NCBI GenBank assembly: GCA_900316205.1
Contig: ONBX01000024.1
Location: 1-41,212, forward strand
DNA length: 41,212 nt
Direction: 5' to 3'
From: an uncultured Eubacteriales bacterium
GTDB taxonomy: Bacteria > Bacillota > Clostridia > Oscillospirales > Oscillospiraceae
A program made the translations under genes and the position numbers. This document shows positions 16,235 through 24,760 of the stretch, piece by piece. How positions within the stretch are numbered: the first letter of the stretch is position 1; every line of letters starts with the position of its first letter. Under the pieces are notes generated by a model. The model was given only the letters and a program-made list of their open reading frames with translations. It did not search any database and was not told the DNA's origin.

Positions 16235-16939
16235 TCAAGCGATCAGCGCCAGGGTCACATGCTGGCACAACAGCAGCCCCGCCGTGGCAGGGACCCACAC
16301 CAGGGAGCCGGGCACGCTGCGCCGCCCTGGGTCCGGGCTGTCCAGCTGCTCCGGCTTCATGGGCTCCTCCGGGGAGAAGACCACCGGGTGGTGTTCCACG
16401 CCCCGGGAGCGCAGCTCCCTGCGCATGACCCTTGCCAGGGCGCAGCCGTAGGTGTTCGCGATATCGTCCAGGCGCAGGAGGGAGGCGTCCTTCTTGTTGC
16501 CGGTGCCCAGGGCCGAAATGATGGGGATGCCCCGCTCCCGACAGCTCAGGATCAGATCCAGCTTGCAGCTCACCAGGTCGATGCAGTCCACCACGTAGTC
16601 GTAATCGGCCAGAAAGCGCTCCCGCTCCGCCGCCTCGTAATGGCCCAGGATGGGGTGGACGCGGCAGTCGGGGTTGATGTCCCGGAGCCGCGCGGCCATG
16701 ACCTCCGCCTTGGGCAGTCCCACCGTGGAGCCCAGGGCGCAGAGCTGCCGGTTCCGGTTGGATTCGCTGACCCGGTCCCGATCGATCAGGGTCAGCTTCC
16801 CGATCCCGGCCCGGCACAGCGCCTCGGCGCACCAGGAGCCCACGCCTCCCAGACCGAACACCGCCACATGACTCTTCTGCAGCTTTTCCATGGCTTCCTC
16901 ACCCAGCAGCATCCGGGCGCGCAGAAAACGTTCATCCAT
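16235..16939 (-). CDS. tcdA: tRNA threonylcarbamoyladenosine dehydratase-like ThiF/E1 protein
   Basis: A 234-residue protein of the ThiF/MoeB/HesA superfamily. The ATP-binding GLGGVGS (29-35), the LIDRDRVSESNRNRQL segment (51-66) and the absence of a zinc-ribbon insertion fit TcdA (CsdL/YgdL), which cyclises t6A37 of tRNA to ct6A. GGAGG lies 7 nt before the ATG; it directly abuts the terminator hairpin of the upstream foldase gene, leaving no room for a separate promoter between the genes. Confidence 0.88.
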   Translation of the reverse strand: MDERFLRARMLLGEEAMEKLQKSHVAVFGLGGVGSWCAEALCRAGIGKLTLIDRDRVSESNRNRQLCALGSTVGLPKAEVMAARLRDINPDCRVHPILGHYEAAERERFLADYDYVVDCIDLVSCKLDLILSCRERGIPIISALGTGNKKDASLLRLDDIANTYGCALARVMRRELRSRGVEHHPVVFSPEEPMKPEQLDSPDPGRRSVPGSLVWVPATAGLLLCQHVTLALIA

Positions 16940-16954
16940 TTGAAAACCTCCGAA

Positions 16955-16981
16955 AAACGCCGGGGCATTGCCCCGGCGTTT
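16955..16981 (-). terminator. Terminator between the foldase gene and tcdA
   Basis: A perfect 12-bp stem AAACGCCGGGGC/GCCCCGGCGTTT with a 3-nt loop; on the minus strand T5 then CGGAGG follow, so the U-run joins the tcdA Shine-Dalgarno. Confidence 0.8.
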
Positions 16982-16992
16982 CCAAATCGATC

Positions 16993-18456
16993 TTAGCCTA
17001 CCAGCTTGTAGGCCCAGCGGTTATTGCGCTCCATGCCCTGGGTGAGCTCGGTGAGCCAGTCGTTCAGCGCGTCGCCCCGGAGATTATCCAGCGCGTTGGC
17101 GTCACGGGCGGACATCTTGCCCACGTAGTACATGATGTGGTAGCCGGCGTAGCCGCCATTGTCGCCGTAGACGATACCGGTGTCACCGTGATTGTGCTCG
17201 GCAAAGCAGAACTCGTCGAACTCCGGCACCATCTGGCCCGGCTCGATGCCGGTGTAGAGGCCGCCTGCGCCGCTGGAGCCGGTATCCTCGGAGTAGAGGC
17301 TGGCCAGCACGGCAAACTCCGCTTCGCTCTGATCCCCGGCCAGGAAGGCGGCCAGGATCTCCTCGGCCTTGGCCTTGGCGGCGGCCTTGGCCTCGTCGGT
17401 GTAGTTGCCGCTCTCGTCGGCCTCGGCCATGATCAGGATGTGGCGGACAGAGGCGGTCTCCTGGCTGTTGTCGCTGCGCTCCCGGAACAGGACCACGGTC
17501 CAGCCGTTATCACCCTCGATGGCGGTGATGTCGCCGGCCTGGCGGCTCTCGTCCATCAGCCAGTCATGCAGGTCCGCTTCCAGGTCGGAGCCCAGAATGT
17601 TGTTGCGCTCGGTGGCGCTGGCTTCGGGGAAGTCCTCGGCCAGCAGCTCGTTGAAGGCGGTGACAAGATCGCTCTCTCCGTCATAGCCGTCGTGGAAGCT
17701 GTCCACCAGGGCTTCGGCGGCGGTCTTGGCCTCGGCGGGGTCGGCGCCCTCCTCGGCGGTCACCAGATAGGTGGCATAGGTGAACAGATCGCCGTCAGCG
17801 GGGGTCTCGTAGTAGGCGGTCAGCTCCTCGGGGCTGTAGTTCATCTCCAGGAACTTGTTGTACATGGCCTTGCTGGCCAGGCTGTTCTCCTCCATGGCGC
17901 TGCGGATCACGCTCTCGTTGACGCCGGCGCCGAAGATGTAGCTCATATAGGTGGAGAGGCCCACGCCGTTGGTCTTGGCGCCTTCCCGCAGATACTGCAT
18001 CTGGGTCTTGGCCACGTCGGCAACGGCCTTCTTCTCCGCGGCGCTCAGGCTGATGCCCTGCTCGCCGGCGTAGTTCACCAGGGCGGCGTTGCGGATCAGC
18101 TTGCTGTTCACGTCATTTTCCAGCAGCTGGTCGGCGGTCTCCTGCCCGAAGTAGCTGACGACGTTGTCATAGCCGTAGCCGGCCAGGGAAGACTTGGAGT
18201 TGGCGCGGAAATAGTTCAGCTCCGCGGGGGAGTAGCTCAGGCTGCCAACGGTCTCGGCGGTGGTGATGCGGTACATGATGGGGGAGCTGAGGAACAGCAC
18301 CAGCGCGATGCAGAGGACAACGGCGATAGTGCCGATGATCCATTTCCGCTTGCTCTTGCGGGCTTTCTCCTCCGCCTCCCTGGCGGCCAGAGTTTTTTTG
18401 TCCGTGCCGGCGGCGATGGCCGCGGCCCGGTTCTTTCTTTCGGTAGAAGCACTCAT
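16993..18456 (-). CDS. Membrane-anchored parvulin-type peptidyl-prolyl isomerase (PrsA/SurA-like foldase)
   Basis: A 487-residue protein. A basic, cytoplasmic amino terminus (1-37) precedes one transmembrane segment (about 38-58, IIGTIAVVLCIALVLFLSS). A helical SurA_N-like region follows (about 65-230), then the parvulin domain from ASVRHILIM at residue 335 to about 446, with the typical GGLYTGIEPGQMVPEF segment. It probably assists folding of exported proteins outside the membrane. Unlike PrsA of Bacillus it has no lipobox but an amino-terminal anchor. AAGGAAGAG lies before ATG 18456, and a strong promoter lies upstream. Confidence 0.88.
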   Translation of the reverse strand: MSASTERKNRAAAIAAGTDKKTLAAREAEEKARKSKRKWIIGTIAVVLCIALVLFLSSPIMYRITTAETVGSLSYSPAELNYFRANSKSSLAGYGYDNVVSYFGQETADQLLENDVNSKLIRNAALVNYAGEQGISLSAAEKKAVADVAKTQMQYLREGAKTNGVGLSTYMSYIFGAGVNESVIRSAMEENSLASKAMYNKFLEMNYSPEELTAYYETPADGDLFTYATYLVTAEEGADPAEAKTAAEALVDSFHDGYDGESDLVTAFNELLAEDFPEASATERNNILGSDLEADLHDWLMDESRQAGDITAIEGDNGWTVVLFRERSDNSQETASVRHILIMAEADESGNYTDEAKAAAKAKAEEILAAFLAGDQSEAEFAVLASLYSEDTGSSGAGGLYTGIEPGQMVPEFDEFCFAEHNHGDTGIVYGDNGGYAGYHIMYYVGKMSARDANALDNLRGDALNDWLTELTQGMERNNRWAYKLVG

Positions 18457-18496
18457 AGTTGATCTCTTCCTTCTTGCTTAAAATGAAATCCAGAGC

Positions 18497-18525
18497 ATTA
18501 TAACGCAAAGCTTCCGGGGTTTCAA
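18497..18525 (-). promoter_or_regulatory. Promoter of the foldase gene
   Basis: Minus-strand -35 TTGAAA (18520-18525), 17-nt spacer, -10 TATAAT (18497-18502), about 40 nt before the start codon. Confidence 0.8.
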
Positions 18526-18538
18526 GTCCCGATACAGG

Positions 18539-18564
18539 AAAAACCGGCATCAAATGCCGGCTTT
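18539..18564 (-). terminator. prfB terminator
   Basis: Stem AGCCGGCAT/ATGCCGGTT with a 3-nt loop and T5 on the minus strand, about 170 nt downstream of the prfB stop. T4 on the other side makes it possibly bidirectional. Confidence 0.7.
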
Positions 18565-18609
18565 TCACATAGAATGAAGGGTCATTCTGAAAACATGGGA
18601 GGAAATTCG

Positions 18610-18672
18610 ATGGAAACCGACCTTGACGACTGGATCTTCTGCGGAGAGGAAGCCGGTCCCAGCGAACGGTAG
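18610..18672 (+). CDS. Possible 20-residue acidic small protein
   Basis: An ATG with GGGAGGA at 7 nt opens METDLDDWIFCGEEAGPSER and stops at TAG. An in-frame ATG five codons upstream overlaps the ribosome site. It lies opposite in direction to its neighbours, in the 3' region of prfB, behind an AGAATG/CATTCT inverted repeat. There is no convincing promoter (only TAGAAT at 18570). It is not a known family and may be chance. Confidence 0.25.
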   Translation: METDLDDWIFCGEEAGPSER

Positions 18673-18733
18673 TTTACGGCAGAGGGACTTTTCCGCAGCT
18701 CCGGGCGACCAAAGGTCGCCCCTACTACTACAC

Positions 18734-19843
18734 TCAATCGGCGGCGCGCATGGACAGGTAGGCGTTGATGAAGCCGTCCAGGTCGCCGTCCATCACGTTC
18801 TGGATGTTGCCGGTCTCATACTCGGTGCGCAGATCCTTTACCAGCTGATAGGGCATGAACACGTAGGAGCGGATCTGGCTGCCCCACTCGATCTTCATCT
18901 GCACGCCCTTGATGTCGCTGATCTTTTCCAGGTGCTCCCGCTCCTTGATCTCGGCCAGGCGGGCCCGCAGCATGTTTTTGCAGTTCTCCAGGTTCTGGAA
19001 GTGGCTGCGCTCCACCTGAGAGGACACCACAATGCCCGTGGGCTTGTGGATGAGACGCACGGCGGAGGAGGTCTTGTTGACCTTCTGGCCGCCTGCGCCG
19101 GAGGAGCGGTAGACCTGCATTTCGATGTCCTCGTCCCTGAGCTCGATCTCGTTGTCGTCGGCGGCGATCTCGGGCATGACCTCCACCGCGGCAAAGGAGG
19201 TGTGGCGGCGTCCCGCGGCGTCAAAGGGACTCACCCGCACCAGGCGGTGCACCCCGTGCTCGCTGCGGAGAAAGCCGTAGGCGTTCTCGCCCTCGATCAT
19301 GATGGTGGCGCTCTTGAGTCCGGCTTCGTCGCCGTCCAGATAGTCCATGACCTTCACCTTGTAGTCGTGCCGGTCGGCCCACATGTTGTACATGCGGTAG
19401 AGCATGGAGGCCCAGTCCTGGGCTTCGGTGCCGCCGGCGCCGGCGTGGAAGGTTAGGATGGCGTTGTTGGCGTCATACTCCCCGGTGAGCAGGGTGGAGA
19501 GACGGGTGGACTCAACCTTCTCCGAGAAGCTCTCGTACTCCTGCTTCAGCTCCTCCAGCATGGAGTCGTCATTCTCCTCCAGAGCCATCTCGCAGAGGGT
19601 CATCATGTCGTCCCAGGCGGCACAGAGCTTTTCGTAGTTCTCGCACTTGCCCTTCAGGGTCTTCAGGCGCTTTTGCACCTGCTGAGACTTCTGCACGTCG
19701 TTCCAGAAGCCGTCCCGCTCGCTGGCGGCCTCCAGCTCCTCGATCTCCTTGCGGGCGGCGTCCAGCTTCAGCGCGCCCTCCAGCAGCTCCAGAGAGGGCT
19801 TGGCCGCATTGAGCTTGGCCTTGTATTCTTCAAATTCCAGCAT
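18734..19843 (-). CDS. prfB: Peptide chain release factor 2
   Basis: A 369-residue class I release factor recognising UAA/UGA. The RF2 anticodon tripeptide SPF is at 205-207 and the catalytic GGQ at 251-253 (SGAGGQKVNK). ATG 19843 follows AAAGGAG at 8 nt. The gene is open from start to stop: around residues 24-30 (ALKLDAA) the codons read AAG CTG GAC with no in-frame TGA and no CTTTGAC slippery site, so the programmed +1 frameshift that autoregulates RF2 in many bacteria is absent. The promoter lies about 400 nt upstream, past a repeat-filled leader. Confidence 0.96.
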   Translation of the reverse strand: MLEFEEYKAKLNAAKPSLELLEGALKLDAARKEIEELEAASERDGFWNDVQKSQQVQKRLKTLKGKCENYEKLCAAWDDMMTLCEMALEENDDSMLEELKQEYESFSEKVESTRLSTLLTGEYDANNAILTFHAGAGGTEAQDWASMLYRMYNMWADRHDYKVKVMDYLDGDEAGLKSATIMIEGENAYGFLRSEHGVHRLVRVSPFDAAGRRHTSFAAVEVMPEIAADDNEIELRDEDIEMQVYRSSGAGGQKVNKTSSAVRLIHKPTGIVVSSQVERSHFQNLENCKNMLRARLAEIKEREHLEKISDIKGVQMKIEWGSQIRSYVFMPYQLVKDLRTEYETGNIQNVMDGDLDGFINAYLSMRAAD

Positions 19844-19862
19844 ATTATAATCTCCTTTCCAT

Positions 19863-20152
19863 ATAACCTCCCCTGTGTAAGGGGAGGTGCTCCAGTGCGC
19901 ACACTGGAGCGGAGGGGTTGTACCGCATAACCTCCCCTGTGTAAGGGGAGGTGCTCCAGTGCGCACACTGGAGCGGAGGGGTTGTACCGCTTTTGAGAAC
20001 CCTCCCCTGTGTAAGGGGCCTTGGGTGTGCTCCAGTGCGCACACTGGAGCGGAGGGGTCGTACAAAGCACACAGGAGGAGGCGAAATCGACAACCCCTCC
20101 GTCATCCGGCTCGCGTGGGATCGCCGTATGACACCTCCCCTTGCACAGGGGA
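19863..20152. repeat. Triplicated left half and single right half of a family-1 element in the prfB leader
   Basis: A 64-bp unit is perfectly repeated in tandem (19863-19926, 19927-19990) with a diverged third copy to about 20062. Each holds CCTCCCCTGTGTAAGGGGAGG-like and CTCCAGTG...CACTGGAG hairpins and GGAGGGGTTGTAC. A right half follows (about 20093-20152: ACCCCTCCGTCAT..., GTCAT/ATGAC hairpin, ACCTCCCC...GGGGAGGT). No coding function is apparent. Confidence 0.8.
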
Positions 20153-20238
20153 GGTTTTTCCTCCGGGCTTATCTGCGGACGGCCAACGGCAGCCTCTGCA
20201 GGAGCGAAGCCCGCGTTCCCGTGAAAATCGTGTATGGT

Positions 20239-20267
20239 ATTATATACAAAAAAAACGTACTTGTAAA
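20239..20267 (-). promoter_or_regulatory. prfB promoter
   Basis: Minus-strand -35 TTTACA (20262-20267), 17-nt spacer that includes T8, -10 TATAAT (20239-20244). The leader to prfB would be about 390 nt. Confidence 0.75.
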
Positions 20268-20313
20268 TCGATTTTTTCTTTGCTTTTCTTCGACGGGAAA
20301 ATCACGCTTCCTC

Positions 20314-20342
20314 TTCCCATTTCCCGCGCTTTGTGTTAAAAT
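20314..20342 (+). promoter_or_regulatory. prs promoter
   Basis: -35 TTCCCA (20314-20319) and -10 TAAAAT (20337-20342), 17-nt spacer. The leader of about 85 nt contains CCGT/ACGG and GGCG/CGCC hairpins followed by AAATTTTTT, which might attenuate. Confidence 0.5.
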
Positions 20343-20432
20343 GCATATTGCATAATAGGGTCAGTCCGTGAAAAGACGGTCGGGAGAGCGCCGACAGGCG
20401 GGCCGCCCAAATTTTTTGGAGGATAAGAGAGA

Positions 20433-21407
20433 ATGATTGCACACGGCAAAGAGATCAAGGTTTTCACCGGCAACTCCAACCCCGAACTGGCGAAAGCCAT
20501 CTGCTCCGAGCTTTTCATGAGCCTGGGCAATTCCGCCGTGACCCAGTTTGCCGACGGCGAATGCTCCATCTCCGTTTTTGAACCCGTCCGCGGCAAGGAC
20601 GTCTTTATCGTCCAGTCCACCTGCAACCATGTCAACGACAACCTGATGGAACTGCTCATCATGATCGACGCCATGCGCCGCGCCTCCGCCGGCCGCATCA
20701 CCGCCGTGATCCCCTACTTCGGCTATGCCCGGCAGGACCGCAAGGCCAAGAGCCGTGATCCCATCTCCGCAAAGCTGGTGGCAAACCTCATCACCGCTGC
20801 CGGCGCCGACCGGGTCCTGACCATGGACCTGCACGCCGCCCAGATCCAGGGCTTCTTCGATATCCCTGTGGATAACCTGATGGGCGCCAATCTCTTCGTC
20901 AAGCACTTCACCCACCTTTTCGGCAAGGGCAATGAGGACGTGATGGTGGTCTCCCCCGACGTGGGCAGCACCGCCCGGGCCCGCAACTTCTCCATGAAGC
21001 TGGGCTGCAACATGGCCATCGTGGACAAGCGCCGGGAGAAGGCCAACCAGAGCGAGGTCATGAACATCATCGGCAATGTGGAAGGCAAGACCTGCATCCT
21101 GCTGGACGACATCGTGGACACCGCCGGTTCTCTCTGCGGAGCTGCCAAGGCCATCAAGGAGCTGGGCGGCGCCAAGGAGGTCTATGCCTGCGCTACCCAC
21201 GGCGTGCTCTCCGGCCCTGCACTGGACCGCATCAACCAGAGCTGCATCAAGGAACTGCTGTTCCTGGATACCATCCCTTATCCCAAGGATAAGCCCATGT
21301 GCGACAAGATCCACTATCTCACCACTGCCCCCGTCTTTGCCGAGGCCATCCGCCGCATCTACGAGGAGGTCTCCATCTCCAGCATCTTCGATAACGTCAA
21401 TAATTAA
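20433..21407 (+). CDS. prs: Ribose-phosphate pyrophosphokinase (PRPP synthetase)
   Basis: A 324-residue enzyme making PRPP from ribose 5-phosphate and ATP. The flexible-loop and ATP segments (PYFGYARQDRKAKSRDPISA, 94-113), the metal-site DLHAAQIQGFF (132-142) and the PRPP signature CILLDDIVDTAGS (221-233) are all intact. GGAGG lies 10 nt before the ATG. It starts a run of co-directional genes. PRPP links it to the pyrimidine genes at 1050-2999, though they are far apart. Confidence 0.96.
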   Translation: MIAHGKEIKVFTGNSNPELAKAICSELFMSLGNSAVTQFADGECSISVFEPVRGKDVFIVQSTCNHVNDNLMELLIMIDAMRRASAGRITAVIPYFGYARQDRKAKSRDPISAKLVANLITAAGADRVLTMDLHAAQIQGFFDIPVDNLMGANLFVKHFTHLFGKGNEDVMVVSPDVGSTARARNFSMKLGCNMAIVDKRREKANQSEVMNIIGNVEGKTCILLDDIVDTAGSLCGAAKAIKELGGAKEVYACATHGVLSGPALDRINQSCIKELLFLDTIPYPKDKPMCDKIHYLTTAPVFAEAIRRIYEEVSISSIFDNVNN

Positions 21408-21408
21408 A

Positions 21409-21532
21409 GGAATAGGGAATAGGGAATAGGGAATAGGTGTGGTGTCCGCTTCGCGGACGAATGATAAATCCATCGCCGAAGGAGATACCTTCCCTCTTCC
21501 TTTTTCCCTCTTACTTCTTCCTTATCCGAAGG
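21409..21532. repeat. Family-2 cruciform-like element, copy B
   Basis: Opposite orientation to copies A, C and D: purine arm GGAATAGGGAATAGGG, hairpin GTCCGC/GCGGAC, linker with ATAAATCC, imperfect hairpin ATCGCC/GGAGAT, pyrimidine arm. It begins 1-2 nt after the prs stop. Confidence 0.7.
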
Positions 21533-21539
21533 ATATCAT

Positions 21540-22133
21540 ATGTTGTTTTCATCCAGGGGCGGTCCCGAGTGGCTTGTGGTGTTTCTGGGCAATCCCGGCC
21601 TCAAGTATGAGGGGACCCGCCACAACGCCGGCTTCATGACCGCCGACGCGCTCAGCAAAAAGAAGAACATCGCCATCAACAAGGCCCGCTTCCAGGCTCT
21701 CACCGCCCAGGAGGATCTGGGCGGGGCAAGGGTCCTGCTGATGAAGCCCCAGACCTATATGAACCTCTCCGGCCAGGCGGTGAGCCAGGCGGCCCGCTTC
21801 TACAAGATCCCGCCGGAGCATGTGCTTGTGGTGTCGGACGATGTGAGTCTCCCCGTGGGGAAGCTGCGCATCCGCACCAAGGGCTCCGCCGGCGGCCACA
21901 ACGGGCTCAAGAACATCATCGCCCTGCTGGGGACGGAGGACTTCCCCCGGATCCGCCTGGGCGTGGGCGCCCCGCCCCACCCGGAGTATGAGATGATGGA
22001 CTGGGTCCTCTCCGCCTTCCGCGGTCAGGATGCGGAGGACATGGCGAAGGCGGCGCAGCGCGCGGCCGAGGCTGTGGAGTGCTACATCGAAAAAGGCCCG
22101 GACAAGGCCATGAACCAGTATAATACCAAGTAA
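21540..22133 (+). CDS. pth: Peptidyl-tRNA hydrolase
   Basis: A 197-residue enzyme that frees tRNA from drop-off peptidyl-tRNA. Catalytic H28 (TRHNAGF), N18 in GNPG, N75 (MNLSG), D101 (SDDVSLP) and N121 (GGHNGLKN) correspond to the known active-site residues. AAGGA lies 6 nt before the ATG, directly after the family-2 element that separates it from prs. Confidence 0.96.
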   Translation: MLFSSRGGPEWLVVFLGNPGLKYEGTRHNAGFMTADALSKKKNIAINKARFQALTAQEDLGGARVLLMKPQTYMNLSGQAVSQAARFYKIPPEHVLVVSDDVSLPVGKLRIRTKGSAGGHNGLKNIIALLGTEDFPRIRLGVGAPPHPEYEMMDWVLSAFRGQDAEDMAKAAQRAAEAVECYIEKGPDKAMNQYNTK

Positions 22134-22245
22134 TAAGGAATAGTGAATAGGGAAGAAGAAAGGTATCGCCTGCGGCGATGGATTCAAATCTTGTCCGCGA
22201 AGCGGACACCACATCTATTCCTTCTTCACTTTTCCCTATTCCTTC
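22134..22245. repeat. Family-2 cruciform-like element, copy C
   Basis: Starts right after the pth TAA: purine arm, perfect hairpin ATCGCC/GGCGAT, linker GGATTCAAATCTT, perfect hairpin GTCCGC/GCGGAC, ACCACAT, then a pyrimidine arm CTTCACTTTTCCCTATTCC. Confidence 0.75.
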
Positions 22246-22297
22246 AACTCCCCTTGTACTCTCTTCGAAAGAACTAAACATATAAGGAGGCTGTTTC

Positions 22298-23491
22298 ATG
22301 AAGAAAAGCTGCATCGCCATGCTTCTGGCCGGTGGGCAGGGCTCCCGTCTCTATGCCCTCACCCAGAACGTGGCAAAACCCAGCGTCCCCTTCGGCGGGA
22401 AATATCGCATCATCGACTTTCCCCTGTCCAACTGCGCCAACTCCGGTATCGACACGGTGGGCGTGCTGACCCAGTACAAGCCCCTCCAGCTCAACTCCTA
22501 CATCGGCACCGGCCAACCCTGGGACCTGGACGTGTCCGACGGCGGCGTGTACATCCTGCCCCCTTACCTGGGCGCCCATGAGCAGGGCTCCTGGTTCACC
22601 GGCACCGCCAATGCCATTTTCCAGAACCTGGCCTTTATCGAGAACTATGATCCCGATAACGTGCTGATCCTCTCCGGCGACCATATTTATAAGATGGACT
22701 ATGCCGACATGCTGCGGGAGCATCTGGAGCATGACGCCGCCCTCACCATCGCCGTGCAGCAGGTCTCCCTGGAGGAGGCCACCCGCATGGGCATCATGAA
22801 CGTGGGCGAGAACGGCTATGTCTGCGAGTTTGAGGAGAAGCCCAAGCAGCCCAAGAGCGATCTGGCCTCCATGGGCATCTACATCTTCAACTGGCAGAAG
22901 CTGCGCAAGTACCTCATCGAGGATGACGCCGATCCCAATTCCAGCAAGGACTTCGGCAAGAACATCATCCCCAACATGCTCAAGAACGGCGAAAAGCTCT
23001 GGCCCTACCGCTTCAAGGGCTACTGGCGTGACGTGGGCACCATCACCAGCCTCTGGGACGCCAATATGGACATGCTCTCCACCACCCTCATCAATCTTTA
23101 CGATCCCGAGTGGCCCATTTCTTCCCGCAGCCCGGTCTGCCCGCCCCACTACACCGGCAAGGACGCGGAGATCATCCACTCCATCGTCACCGAAGGCTGT
23201 GAGATCGAAGGCCATGTGGAAAACTCCGTGCTCTCTCCCTCCGTGCGGGTGGGCAAGGGCGCCAGAGTGCTCTACAGCGTGCTGATGCCCGGCGCCGTGG
23301 TGGAGCCCGGCGCGGTGGTGGAATACGCCATCGTGGGTGAGAACAGCACCATCAAGGCCGGCGCCCATGTGGGCACCGAGCCCGACGGATCCGAGGGCTG
23401 GGGCGTTGCCACCTGCGGCCCGGACGTCACCATCCCCGCCGGAGCGGTGGTACCCGCTGAGGCCATGATCTATTCCGGAGAGGAGGTCTGA
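22298..23491 (+). CDS. glgC: Glucose-1-phosphate adenylyltransferase
   Basis: A 397-residue nucleotidyltransferase making ADP-glucose for glycogen. The pyrophosphorylase motif GGQGSRL (12-18), [10 protein letters not shown] (32-41), catalytic [10 protein letters not shown] (126-135, D128) and the sugar-phosphate lysine in FEEKPK (K181) are present. A left-handed beta-helix with hexapeptide-like repeats forms the carboxy terminus. AAGGAGG lies 8 nt before the ATG. glgD follows after 3 nt, forming the GlgC/GlgD pair typical of Firmicutes; synthase and branching-enzyme genes are not in the window. Confidence 0.95.
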   Translation: MKKSCIAMLLAGGQGSRLYALTQNVAKPSVPFGGKYRIIDFPLSNCANSGIDTVGVLTQYKPLQLNSYIGTGQPWDLDVSDGGVYILPPYLGAHEQGSWFTGTANAIFQNLAFIENYDPDNVLILSGDHIYKMDYADMLREHLEHDAALTIAVQQVSLEEATRMGIMNVGENGYVCEFEEKPKQPKSDLASMGIYIFNWQKLRKYLIEDDADPNSSKDFGKNIIPNMLKNGEKLWPYRFKGYWRDVGTITSLWDANMDMLSTTLINLYDPEWPISSRSPVCPPHYTGKDAEIIHSIVTEGCEIEGHVENSVLSPSVRVGKGARVLYSVLMPGAVVEPGAVVEYAIVGENSTIKAGAHVGTEPDGSEGWGVATCGPDVTIPAGAVVPAEAMIYSGEEV

Positions 23492-23494
23492 ACC

Positions 23495-24610
23495 ATGAGA
23501 GATTACCACGGCATTATTTTCGCCTATCATGATGAGCCCGCCCTGCGGGATCTGACCGCCAACCGCACCGCTGCCTCCCTGCCTTTCTGCAGCCGCTACC
23601 GCCTCATCGACTTCGCCCTTTCCTCCCTGCGCAACGCCGGGATCCTGGACGTGGGCGTCATCATGCAGCGGGACTATCAGTCCCTGCTGGACCACATCGG
23701 CAGCAGCAAGGCCTGGGATATGAGCCGCAAGAACGGCGGACTGCGCATGCTGCCGCCCTTCGGCCTGCCCCAGTACCACACCGGCAACTACAACGGCACC
23801 ATCGAGGCCCTGAACGCCGTCTCCACCTACATCCGCCGCATCCCCCAGAAGCATGTGGTGCTGCTGCTGGGCAACATGGCCGCCAACATTGACCTGGACG
23901 CCGTCATCCGCCAGCATGAGAAGGCCGGCACCGACGTCACCGCCATCTGCGCGGGCCAGGGCCTGGAGAGCCGGCACAGCAACTATCTGCTGGGCGAGGA
24001 CGGCCTGGTGCAGTACATCGACCTTTTCCGCACCGGCGAGGCCAAGGGCATCCCCTCCCTGGAGGGCTATGTGTTCAACAAGGACAAGCTCCTGGAGCTG
24101 ATGGACGTCTGCCAGACCCGCAACCTCTTCCGCTTCCACCAGGACGCCATGACCTACTTCCTCTATGAGGCCCACGGCAAGATGGACGTGTATGTCCACC
24201 CCGGCTACGCCCGCATCATCCGCACCGTGGACGAGTACTACGCCGCCAGCAAGGACGTGCTCCGCCCCGAAGTGCGCCGTGAGCTCTTCCCCGCGGACCG
24301 GCCCGTGCGCACCAAGATCCACGAGGATGTGAGCACCTACTACGGCGAGCAGGCCAAGTCCCGCAACAGCCTGGTGGGCGACAACTGCATCATCGAGGGC
24401 GAAGTGGAGGACTGCATCATCTTCTCCGGCTGCCACATCGGCGCCGGGGCCAAGCTCAAGGGCTGCATCCTCATGCGCGACTGCGTGGTGGGCGAGAACG
24501 CCAAGCTGGAGTACATCATCTCCGATAAGCAGGCCGTGTTCTCTCCCGGCAGCGTGCTCATCGGCAGCCCCAACCTGCCCACTGTCGTCCCCAAGGACGG
24601 ACGCATTTGA
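23495..24610 (+). CDS. glgD: GlgD, regulatory homologue of ADP-glucose pyrophosphorylase
   Basis: A 371-residue GlgC paralogue. The amino terminus lacks the catalytic GGxGxR loop (it reads FAYHDEPALRDLTANRT) and the SGDH site is replaced by LLGNMAAN, so it is predicted to be non-catalytic. In other Firmicutes GlgD partners and activates GlgC. SRYRLIDFALS (33-43) and the carboxy-terminal beta-helix are kept. The ribosome site GGAGAGGAGG lies within the end of glgC, so the genes are translationally close. Confidence 0.94.
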   Translation: MRDYHGIIFAYHDEPALRDLTANRTAASLPFCSRYRLIDFALSSLRNAGILDVGVIMQRDYQSLLDHIGSSKAWDMSRKNGGLRMLPPFGLPQYHTGNYNGTIEALNAVSTYIRRIPQKHVVLLLGNMAANIDLDAVIRQHEKAGTDVTAICAGQGLESRHSNYLLGEDGLVQYIDLFRTGEAKGIPSLEGYVFNKDKLLELMDVCQTRNLFRFHQDAMTYFLYEAHGKMDVYVHPGYARIIRTVDEYYAASKDVLRPEVRRELFPADRPVRTKIHEDVSTYYGEQAKSRNSLVGDNCIIEGEVEDCIIFSGCHIGAGAKLKGCILMRDCVVGENAKLEYIISDKQAVFSPGSVLIGSPNLPTVVPKDGRI

Positions 24611-24611
24611 C

Positions 24612-24735
24612 GGAAAAAGGAAAAGTGAATAAGGAATAAGGATGGCATCACGCCGCAGGCGTGATGGATTCCAATCAGTCGCCACAGGCGACACCATACA
24701 TCTTCTCTCTTCACTTTTCCCTATTCCTTTTATTC
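24612..24735. repeat. Family-2 cruciform-like element, copy D
   Basis: Follows the glgD stop: AAAAGTGAATAAGGAATAAGG arm, hairpin ATCACGCC/GGCGTGAT, linker GGATTCCAATCA, hairpin GTCGCC/GGCGAC, ACCATAC and a pyrimidine-rich arm up to the glgP ribosome site. Confidence 0.75.
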
Positions 24736-24760
24736 TTTCCCTTTGGAGGTACCTATCCCT

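Noticed and set aside
19863-20062. CRISPR-like array
   Set aside because: Only three units, contiguous 64-bp repeats without unique spacers, no cas genes; the units are halves of a dispersed hairpin element.
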